5,239 nucleotides of DNA, from contig QMSF01000085.1 in assembly GCA_003649565.1 (NCBI GenBank), positions 1 to 5,239 on the forward strand. The letters are read 5' to 3'. This stretch comes from Thermoprotei archaeon (lineage in GTDB: Archaea; Thermoproteota; Methanomethylicia; Nezhaarchaeales; WYZ-LMO8). Shown here in pieces: positions 1 through 4,821 of this stretch. The notes beneath the pieces are model-generated. The model saw nothing but the letters and a program-made list of their open reading frames with translations. It made no database searches and was not told the DNA's origin. Numbering within the stretch: the stretch's first letter is position 1; each line of letters opens with the position of its first letter. A program made the translations under genes and the position numbers.

Positions 1-1023
1 AAGAAGAGCGCGAAACCGCTTTTAATAGTACTCTCAGCGCTTCTCATTCTATCTCTCACAGCTGTGGTTTTCACATATCAGTTACCTGTAGAGCTTGAGA
101 TTAAAAGGAACATTGCAAGCTACAAGCAGGAAGCCACATATACATGTGTTGCCAAGCTCCATCCAAATATAATATATGAGACGACGATCTTGCCGCTTAA
201 AGATAAGGTTTTCTTGAGGCTCGTCAAAAACATTAATGTAACGTTTACATATAGCTTTAAGTCATCGCCGCTTGGCGAGAATACCTCTATAGTCTATGAG
301 CCGAGATTTATTGTTGAAAGCCCAGGCTTATGGTCTAAAAGCTTTAATCTTCAAGAGCCCATCAAGGTCAACTCCACGATCTTCACGTATAATACTAGCA
401 TAAACATGGGGTGGGTCAATTCCCTCATAGCAAATATTACACGTGAAATAGGAGTTCACACCTCTAAATGCGAGATACTAATCATAACTGACATTTACCT
501 TTCAACAAATTTAGCGGGCAGAAATCTCACAAAGCATTTTACGCCAATGTTAAGACTCACATTGGAATATGGAAGCGGGATAATAACCATATCAGGCCTA
601 TCTCACGAAGATAAGTCGACCATAACTGAAACCAATAGGAAGGAGGCCTATCTTCAAGCATTTGGATTTACGGTTAAAGTATCCGATGCGAGAATGATTT
701 CTCAAAGCCTATCCATAGCATCAATAGCAGCTTTGGGCTTCATGCTATTTATGGTAAAGCCAAAGCTTGGAGAACAAAATAAGCTCAAGACATTAATTAA
801 GAAGTACAGCGACATTATAATAGATGTCGATGAGCCGCCCAATACATCATCACTAATACGCGTAAATTCACTTAAGGATCTATTCAAAATAGCACAAGGA
901 ATAGAAAAACCAGTTCTACATGTCAATAAGGGTGAAATCGAAGAATTTTATGTTGTAGGCGGCTCTGACACTTATTACTATAGCTATGACGTAAAGAAAG
1001 CAGAGGAACAAAGTGATATTTAG
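1..1023 (+). CDS. DUF5305-like membrane-anchored surface protein (5' end off window)
   Basis: The reading frame is open to base 1, so the GTG at 64 is not the real start. The upstream codons encode a basic KKSAKP followed by a hydrophobic run (about residues 7-25), read as a signal anchor. The next ~200 residues are beta-rich and polar, with six N-x-S/T sequons (N79, N94, N124, N131, N145, N175 counted from base 1), which fits an extracytoplasmic, possibly glycosylated domain. A second hydrophobic segment (about 232-252) precedes a ~88-residue tail, expected to be cytoplasmic, with an 'SLKDLFKIAQGIEKPVLH' motif and a Tyr-rich end. This layout of two membrane segments around an outer beta domain, plus an inner domain of the 'DL..iA...kPvl' kind, matches archaeal DUF5305 proteins as I know them. 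Members often sit near signal peptidase genes, but no such neighbour is visible here. The function is unknown. Family assignment is moderately sure and the truncation is certain. Confidence 0.75.
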   Translation, partial: KKSAKPLLIVLSALLILSLTAVVFTYQLPVELEIKRNIASYKQEATYTCVAKLHPNIIYETTILPLKDKVFLRLVKNINVTFTYSFKSSPLGENTSIVYEPRFIVESPGLWSKSFNLQEPIKVNSTIFTYNTSINMGWVNSLIANITREIGVHTSKCEILIITDIYLSTNLAGRNLTKHFTPMLRLTLEYGSGIITISGLSHEDKSTITETNRKEAYLQAFGFTVKVSDARMISQSLSIASIAALGFMLFMVKPKLGEQNKLKTLIKKYSDIIIDVDEPPNTSSLIRVNSLKDLFKIAQGIEKPVLHVNKGEIEEFYVVGGSDTYYYSYDVKKAEEQSDI

Positions 1024-1044
1024 GAATAATAGGTGCGAATATTG

Positions 1045-1064
1045 TACGTAACTTTCTTACGTAA
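1045..1064. repeat. Paired TACGTAA repeats, operator candidate
   Basis: TACGTAA occurs at 1045-1051 and again at 1058-1064, 13 bases apart. The second copy lies within the perfect 10-base palindrome CTTACGTAAG (1056-1065). Both lie directly upstream of the TATA box of the winged-helix gene. A related inverted element, CGTA-T-TACG, sits at 1086-1094, near the expected transcription start. A regulator bound here would be well placed to block or recruit the basal factors. Autoregulation by the downstream winged-helix protein is a guess. Confidence 0.4.
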
Positions 1065-1065
1065 G

Positions 1066-1075
1066 TTATATATTA
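1066..1075 (+). promoter_or_regulatory. Archaeal TATA box for the winged-helix gene
   Basis: TTATATATTA is a good match to the archaeal TATA element. Transcription would be expected to start about 25 bases downstream, near 1095-1100. That leaves a leader of roughly 40 bases, long enough to include the GGAG ribosome binding site at 1124-1127. The purine-rich bases just upstream (GTAAG) could form a weak BRE. Confidence 0.6.
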
Positions 1076-1123
1076 AGTGCTGCCACGTATTACGCGATAA
1101 TGCCAAAATACTTCATTAAATTT

Positions 1124-1127
1124 GGAG
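1124..1127 (+). promoter_or_regulatory. Ribosome binding site that decides the start
   Basis: GGAG lies 9 bases before the ATG at 1137. It also overlaps the in-frame TTG at 1122, which would otherwise give a protein five residues longer. A start at 1122 would have no comparable site upstream, so 1137 is preferred. Confidence 0.6.
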
Positions 1128-1136
1128 CATGATTAC

Positions 1137-1808
1137 ATGGGAAGTAATAGATACCGTTCGAGCAATGAAATAATTTTCCTAGTCCTTAAATCATGCCTAA
1201 AACCCATGAAGAAGACCCATATCTCTTATTACGCTAATCTAAACTCTTTTCAGCTAACAAAGTACTTGACGATGCTTATTGACAATGGATTTTTAACTAC
1301 GACAAAGGATAATAAGCTTGTAACTACGCATCGAGGTATGCTGCTTGTTGAAAGGCTCGAGAAAGTTTTTGAGTTATATGAAGACCCTGAAGATGAGGGC
1401 AATTCTCTAAATGATGTTAAGAAGATTTTGAGAGACGTCATTGAGGATATAGGCTATGACTTATACGAGAACTATACGATTAGAGGTATTTCAGGTGTTT
1501 CGCACCTCTTTAGCTATGTATTGAAGTTAAACCCACTTGTGGTCGTCGCTATAGGCGGATTAGCTTCAGACGACATGGAGGGCATTAATAAGATCCTCTC
1601 ATTCATAGTTCAAGTAATGGATGTTGATGGCTTTGGAGTCTACATATCCATGAATAAGATAAATAAAAAGCTTAGAGCAATGCTCAACAATATACTTCAA
1701 GAAGAGGTAAAAAGGAGAATAAAGGTTGTTGACGGCACATCATCCATGGAGACGTTTAGGGAGGATCTATATACGGCTCTTTGTGATATTCCACTTTTAA
1801 TAAAGTGA
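1137..1808 (+). CDS. Archaeal winged-helix regulator with extra C-terminal domain
   Basis: The protein has 223 residues from the ATG at 1137. Residues 1-80 look like the archaeal winged-helix family often labelled HTH_45: 'RSSNEIIFLVL', a helix pair around 'KTHISYYANLNSFQLTKYL', then 'LIDNGFLTT' and the wing ending 'VTTHRGMLLVERL'. This supports DNA binding in the cytoplasm. After an acidic linker (81-90, with DPEDEG), residues 91-223 form a second domain: 'LRDVIEDIGYDLYENYTIRG', then G-x-SG-x-x-H-x-F at 117-124, a hydrophobic strand (LVVVAIGG), and alternating helix and strand. That order resembles Mrr/PD-(D/E)xK-like folds, but the catalytic acidic residues and E-x-K are not evident, so it may be a binding or oligomerisation domain. 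It has its own TATA box and lies upstream of pyk. Its target genes are unknown. Winged helix is likely; the second-domain assignment is tentative. Confidence 0.75.
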   Translation: MGSNRYRSSNEIIFLVLKSCLKPMKKTHISYYANLNSFQLTKYLTMLIDNGFLTTTKDNKLVTTHRGMLLVERLEKVFELYEDPEDEGNSLNDVKKILRDVIEDIGYDLYENYTIRGISGVSHLFSYVLKLNPLVVVAIGGLASDDMEGINKILSFIVQVMDVDGFGVYISMNKINKKLRAMLNNILQEEVKRRIKVVDGTSSMETFREDLYTALCDIPLLIK

Positions 1809-1818
1809 CGACACTTTA
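1792..1818. repeat. Three alternating CACTTT/AAAGTG arms at 10-base spacing
   Basis: CACTTT (1792-1797), its reverse complement AAAGTG (1802-1807) and CACTTT again (1812-1817) begin exactly 10 bases apart, with TAAT and ACGA between them. The middle arm can pair with either neighbour, so two mutually exclusive hairpins are possible. The second is 7 base pairs long (1801-1807 with 1812-1818). The array spans the stop codon of the winged-helix gene and ends 24 bases before the pyk TATA box. It could be a 3' end structure or a protein-binding site spaced by one helical turn. No T-run follows, so a classical terminator is doubtful. Confidence 0.45.
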
Positions 1819-1842
1819 AGGGCTAGGAAGATTGCAAATATC

Positions 1843-1850
1843 TTTATATA
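1843..1850 (+). promoter_or_regulatory. Archaeal TATA box for pyk
   Basis: TTTATATA is close to the archaeal consensus, with an A-rich stretch (GCAAATA) just upstream as a possible BRE. The expected start, near 1870-1875, leaves a leader of only about 10-14 bases before the pyk ATG at 1884. That leader holds only a partial site (GGTAG at 1873-1877), so pyk is likely translated from a short leader with little Shine-Dalgarno help. Confidence 0.65.
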
Positions 1851-1883
1851 GTGTAGAGTGTTTATGATGCATGGTAGAAGTTT

Positions 1884-3278
1884 ATGGTCAAAGAGACCAA
1901 GACTAAGATAATAGCTTCTCTAGGTCCTTCTTCAAGTAGCTTTGAAGTTATCTTAAGGTTAGCTGAGGCAGGTGCCTCGGGTTTTAGGATAAATTTTGCT
2001 CATGGAAGTCATGATTTATGGTCCTCCATTGTCAGCAACATAATGAAGGTTGAGGAGAGCTTAGGAAGACCGTTGACGCTAATAGGGGATTTGCGCGGCC
2101 CTTCAATTAGGCTTGGAGAGCTCGATAAGCCCATTCAGCTTAAGAAGGGTGATCGAGTCAAGATTGTTCTGGGCGATAAAGGCCTAGCTGATAAGCGCGA
2201 GATACCATTGCCCATCAAGGAGGTCTATGATGGACTTGACGTTGGAGACGTAATAATGATGGATGACGGGAGAGCAAAGCTCGAGGTCATTGATATCGCT
2301 TCAGGCTATGTAGAGCTAATGGCTCTTACAGATACTGTGATAAAATCCGAGAAAACTCTTGCTGTAGTAAATAAAGACTTTGATCTACCCACATTGACCG
2401 ATAAAGACCTAGCTGATTTGAAATTCGCCTTAGAACACAATTTTGACTACATAGGCTTAAGTTATGTCAAGACGCCCATGGACATAGAGTCTCTACGCAG
2501 CATAATGAAGAGATGGGGCCACGAAGAGGTCAAGATAATAGCCAAGATTGAAACGAAATTAGCCATAGAAAACCTTGAAGGTATAATTGATGCTGCCGAT
2601 GTAGTGCTCGTCGCTAGAGGGGACCTAGGAATGATACTGGGGTTAGAGAAAGTCCCGCATTTACAGCGCTTTATAGTTGACAAGGCAATCGAAATGGAGA
2701 AGCCTGTGATAATAGCTACTCAGCTCTTAGAGTCGATGATTGAGAGCCCCGTACCCACAAGAGCTGAGGTGGTCGACGTCAATACGGCTATATCTGAAGG
2801 AGTAGATGCACTCATGCTGACAGGAGAGACAGCCATAGGTAAATATCCTGTTGAAACGGTGAGATGGCTTAGGCGAATAATCAAAGCAGCTGAAGAAAAC
2901 ATATGCATAACGAGGCGTAGAACCCCTAGAAGTCTCTGGGCTAGCTTCACTAAGGGCGTAACGTCGCTTGCCGAGGATTTGCATGCCAAGCTCATGATAT
3001 ACAGCGTTCATGGCAATACTGCTAGGCTAACATCATTGTTAAGGCCAACCATCGATTTCTACGTTGGAACGCCCAACATCAAAGTATTAAAGCAAATAAA
3101 CATATTATGGGGTGTCAAGGGCTATCTTGTCAAGGCCTCGAGTTACGATGAAGGGTTAGAAGAAACGTTCAAACTTCTCAAGCGATTAAACGAGATTAGG
3201 CTTGGAGATCTTGTAGTCCTAACCTATGGACTTAGAGGAGATGAGCAGGTAATAAGGGTTAAGAGGGTTGAAGGCTAG
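1884..3278 (+). CDS. pyk: Pyruvate kinase
   Basis: Pyruvate kinase transfers phosphate from phosphoenolpyruvate to ADP, giving pyruvate and ATP in cytoplasmic glycolysis. The 464-residue protein has the full family order. The barrel begins with 'TKIIASLGPSS' (7-17) and 'RINFAHG' (35-41). 'GDLRGPSIRLG' (68-78) leads into the B domain (about 79-165), and the barrel resumes at 'DLPTLTDKDLADLKFA'. The signature 'IIAKIETKLAIENL' carries the catalytic Lys (K221) and a metal-binding Glu (E223). 'VARGDLG' supplies the metal-binding Asp (D247), and 'IIATQLLESMI' supplies T279. 'PTRAEVVDVNTAISEGVDALMLTGETAIGKYP' features lie in 291-322. A C domain runs from about 355 to 464. The length is normal for archaeal members. 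A39 stands where the usual NFSHG serine, a potassium ligand, would be, and S74 stands where bacterial and animal enzymes have Glu (DTKGPEIR). The gene has its own TATA box. The methyltransferase gene follows after 9 bases. Identity is very sure. Confidence 0.97.
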   Translation: MVKETKTKIIASLGPSSSSFEVILRLAEAGASGFRINFAHGSHDLWSSIVSNIMKVEESLGRPLTLIGDLRGPSIRLGELDKPIQLKKGDRVKIVLGDKGLADKREIPLPIKEVYDGLDVGDVIMMDDGRAKLEVIDIASGYVELMALTDTVIKSEKTLAVVNKDFDLPTLTDKDLADLKFALEHNFDYIGLSYVKTPMDIESLRSIMKRWGHEEVKIIAKIETKLAIENLEGIIDAADVVLVARGDLGMILGLEKVPHLQRFIVDKAIEMEKPVIIATQLLESMIESPVPTRAEVVDVNTAISEGVDALMLTGETAIGKYPVETVRWLRRIIKAAEENICITRRRTPRSLWASFTKGVTSLAEDLHAKLMIYSVHGNTARLTSLLRPTIDFYVGTPNIKVLKQINILWGVKGYLVKASSYDEGLEETFKLLKRLNEIRLGDLVVLTYGLRGDEQVIRVKRVEG

Positions 3279-3287
3279 TAAATAACG

Positions 3288-3953
3288 ATGTTCTCAAAGC
3301 TTTTGGGCTCGTGGGTTCCAAGAGCAGTAATTGAAGAAGTAAAACAATTATTGCCTGACAAGCCGAAATACCTCGATCTAGGATGTGGAGATGGCGATTT
3401 AACGAGCAAAATAGCTGAAATCATAGGAGCATCCCAAATTTACGGCATTGATAATGATGAGAAAGCCTTACTCAAAGCGAGTAAAAGGGGTATAGTTACG
3501 TTTAAATGCGATTTAGATAAGCAACCTCTTCCATTTAGCGATGATAATTTTGACCTCATCACAGCATTTGAGGTAATAGAGCACTTAGCGAATCCACGCA
3601 ACATGCTTAGAGAGTCGCTTAGAGTTCTAAAGTCAAGAGGGCTGCTAATCATCGAAACGCCGAATGCCATGGGCTGTGCTAGTCGCTTTATAGCGGATCA
3701 GCTAAAGCTCATGGTTACCATAAGTGAATCCACAAGCCTTAAGGATCTTCTCGCTGATGCTCGTGAAGCACGAGGATTTAACCCTCAAAGCTTGAGGTCA
3801 GAGCTTATCAATATAGGTTTTAGGGTTTTGAAGATTTATGGAGTTCCGCATATCCCTCAAGGATTACAATCAACGCTAGTGGTATTAGAAGAAATAAGAG
3901 AATATGAAATTTCAACAGCCCCTCATATAGTGGCTATAGCAGAAAAGCCCTAG
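3288..3953 (+). CDS. Class I SAM-dependent methyltransferase (Methyltransf_11 type)
   Basis: This 221-residue protein has the Rossmann-type SAM-binding core: motif I 'YLDLGCGDGDL' (28-38), the acidic loop 'IYGIDND' (51-57), 'CDLDKQPLPF' (74-83), motif IV 'FDLITAFEVIEHL' (88-100), and 'LLIIETPNAMG' (119-129), the position usually occupied by 'G.l.i..PN'. It is a cytoplasmic methyl transfer enzyme of the UbiG/Methyltransf_11 kind. The acceptor is not readable from the sequence. Similar proteins act on small molecules, lipids or glycans, with no special resemblance here to RNA methyltransferases. It starts 9 bases after the pyk stop, with no promoter and no clear Shine-Dalgarno site between them, so it is probably read from the pyk transcript, perhaps with coupled translation. 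Nothing links it functionally to pyruvate kinase. It ends one base before the convergent protease gene. Confidence 0.85.
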   Translation: MFSKLLGSWVPRAVIEEVKQLLPDKPKYLDLGCGDGDLTSKIAEIIGASQIYGIDNDEKALLKASKRGIVTFKCDLDKQPLPFSDDNFDLITAFEVIEHLANPRNMLRESLRVLKSRGLLIIETPNAMGCASRFIADQLKLMVTISESTSLKDLLADAREARGFNPQSLRSELINIGFRVLKIYGVPHIPQGLQSTLVVLEEIREYEISTAPHIVAIAEKP

Positions 3954-3954
3954 C

Positions 3955-4377
3955 TCATTCAATACTCGAGATACAACATTTTCTAGCTGGCCCGTCAAGC
4001 ACAAGGATTAGCTTATTTAGGAGCTCTCTACCCATGAGTCTTTTACCAACGCCTATATGAGGAGCCTCAACGTAAATCTCAAATTCTCTGCCTTCTATCT
4101 TAGCTATGGCCCTCGCAACCCTCATAACAATAATCCCTGTTAGAGTTCTATAGCTTCTCCAATAAGTTTGAGGCAACTCTCCAACCTTAAAGAACTCGTA
4201 GTCATTTACAGTAAGCATAAGTGAACCTTCAAATCCAGTGTCAACTGGTACTTCAAGCTCTTCAGGAAATTCCTCAAGCATCATGTTATATAGCTTGATT
4301 TTAAGTACTGGATATTCTGATAATGTTGAAGCCTTGTACTTTAAGCAGGCTTCAGCTCTATAGAGCTGCCCCACCAC
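3955..4377 (-). CDS. Retropepsin-like clan AA aspartic protease (AF_0612-like)
   Basis: The 140-residue protein carries one copy of the aspartic protease signature, 'PVDTGFEGSLML' (44-55), with the catalytic Asp at 46. The second hallmark, a hydrophobic pair plus Gly, is 'LMGRELLNKLILVLDG' (114-129). A single D-T-G in a short chain means activity would require a homodimer, as in retroviral proteases. The D-T-G-F-x-G form and the 'GR.LLN.l...LDG' ending match the archaeal/bacterial AF_0612-type family. No signal peptide or membrane segment is seen, so it should be cytoplasmic. The start is GTG (4377), with GGTG 7 bases upstream. This creates a 37-base overlap with the RHH-like gene before it. 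The next ATG (residue 32) would cut into the first core strand, and no ATG, GTG or TTG start lies between the upstream stop codon and that ATG. Translational coupling is likely. Substrate unknown; the overlapping partner is a candidate. Confidence 0.77.
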   Translation of the reverse strand: MVGQLYRAEACLKYKASTLSEYPVLKIKLYNMMLEEFPEELEVPVDTGFEGSLMLTVNDYEFFKVGELPQTYWRSYRTLTGIIVMRVARAIAKIEGREFEIYVEAPHIGVGKRLMGRELLNKLILVLDGPARKCCISSIE

Positions 4378-4727
4378 TCAAGAACACCACTCACAGGCTT
4401 GTCTATGCCTGGTCTATAGACTATTGCGTGTTGGGCCTTAACTTCCTTGAGGGCTTTAGCTATATCCTTGACGTCATCGAAAACCCCTATGAGTTTGCCA
4501 TTCGCTATCACAACATACTTTCCCACATGCTTATCGATCTCCTCCTTTAACTCTGCGAAAACTCTATTATTGAAATCCTCGATGCTCACTAAGGCTTTGC
4601 TTGATGTTGAAAGCCATAAGTCTACGGCTTCTTCAAAGGCTTTTGAAAGCGTTAATCCTCGCCTAACGGCCTCAGCTTTAAATTGCCGTATTTTCTCTTC
4701 ACTAGCCTTCTTTATGACCAAGACCAT
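4341..4727 (-). CDS. RHH/VapB-like protein with DUF5678-like C-terminal domain
   Basis: The protein has 128 residues. Residues 1-40 fit a ribbon-helix-helix or VapB-like antitoxin N-terminus: a short strand (MVLVIKKAS), helix one (EEKIRQFKAEAVRRG) and helix two (TLSKAFEEAVDLWL). The strong 'K.EA.rRG.tLs.AfeEAv.lWL' pattern is common in archaeal antitoxins. Residues 55-107 resemble DUF5678: 'VGKYVVIANGKLIGVFDDVKDIAKAL', then a strand 'HAIVYRPG'. A Trp-containing tail follows (LEWWG). ATG at 4727 is chosen because AGGTGA lies 7 bases upstream. It overlaps the downstream retropepsin-like gene by 37 bases. From memory, DUF5678 proteins are often next to such proteases in archaea and some bacteria, which supports a two-gene module. 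It may bind its own upstream repeats and either guide, restrain or be cut by the protease; those roles are inference. No membrane segment is seen. Confidence 0.7.
   Translation of the reverse strand: MVLVIKKASEEKIRQFKAEAVRRGLTLSKAFEEAVDLWLSTSSKALVSIEDFNNRVFAELKEEIDKHVGKYVVIANGKLIGVFDDVKDIAKALKEVKAQHAIVYRPGIDKPVSGVLEWWGSSIELKPA
4353..4368. repeat. Perfect 16-base palindrome in the gene overlap
   Basis: CAGCTCTATAGAGCTG equals its own reverse complement over all 16 bases. It lies wholly inside the 37-base overlap between the RHH-like and protease genes, beginning 9 bases after the first base of the protease start codon. In mRNA it can fold as a 6-base-pair stem (CAGCUC/GAGCUG) with a UAUA loop. 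In DNA it is a symmetrical protein-binding candidate. Because the bases are read in two frames (SSIEL and QLYRAE), such symmetry is constrained and less easily dismissed. Confidence 0.6.
4385..4388 (-). promoter_or_regulatory. Internal ribosome binding site for the protease gene
   Basis: On the minus strand GGTG lies 7 bases before the GTG start at 4377, inside the coding region of the RHH-like gene. It supports the overlapping start rather than a later internal ATG. Confidence 0.45.
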
Positions 4728-4733
4728 TGTTTG

Positions 4734-4783
4734 TTCACCTAGGTAACCTGAGTATACAAGGTGAATGCTCTCCTATTAGCATT
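4734..4783. promoter_or_regulatory. Inverted-repeat cluster upstream of the RHH-like gene, operator candidate
   Basis: TTCACCT (4734-4740) and AGGTGAA (4759-4765) form a perfect 7-base inverted repeat with an 18-base spacer. Within it are the 8-base palindrome ACCTAGGT (4737-4744), AGGT-A-ACCT (4741-4749) and GTATAC (4752-4757). An overlapping second inverted repeat, AATGCT/AGCATT, spans 4764-4783 with an 8-base spacer. Four ACCT/AGGT half-sites in 26 bases resemble the tandem short sites used by RHH repressors. TGTATAC could be a weak minus-strand TATA, but it would place the start inside or beyond the ribosome binding site, so the promoter is unresolved. Readthrough from the MBL gene is possible. 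Confidence 0.45.
4735..4740 (-). promoter_or_regulatory. Strong ribosome binding site for the RHH-like gene
   Basis: AGGTGA on the minus strand matches the archaeal anti-Shine-Dalgarno sequence and is 7 bases from the ATG at 4727. It is embedded in the inverted repeats of the upstream region, so a protein bound there, or a folded mRNA, could hide it. Confidence 0.7.
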
Positions 4784-4821
4784 ACGAGAAGTGAATTACA
4801 TCTTAACTGAGCAGTTGAGCT

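Noticed and set aside
57..66. CACAGCTGTG 10-base palindrome
   Set aside because: It lies in the coding sequence of the signal anchor, with no promoter or gene boundary nearby; chance is the simplest explanation.
1122..1136. TTG at 1122 as start of the winged-helix gene
   Set aside because: The GGAG overlapping this codon is correctly spaced for the ATG at 1137, and TTG would lack its own ribosome binding site.
1871..1906. Small out-of-frame reading frame (ATG at 1871, 11 codons) overlapping the pyk start
   Set aside because: The expected transcription start falls at about the same place, no ribosome binding site precedes it, and such short frames are common by chance.
2462..3011. Minus-strand reading frames of 73-94 codons across pyk
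   Set aside because: They lie opposite the most conserved part of pyruvate kinase, and their products show no recognisable domain.
4341..4727. Classical VapBC toxin-antitoxin pair
   Set aside because: The N-terminus is antitoxin-like, but the neighbour has a DTG aspartic protease motif and no PIN-domain acidic residues, so VapC is not present.
4803..4817. AACTG-AG-CAGTT inverted repeat just after the MBL stop as a terminator
   Set aside because: A 2-base loop is too small unless a pair opens, leaving a 4-base stem, and there is no T-run after it on the minus strand.
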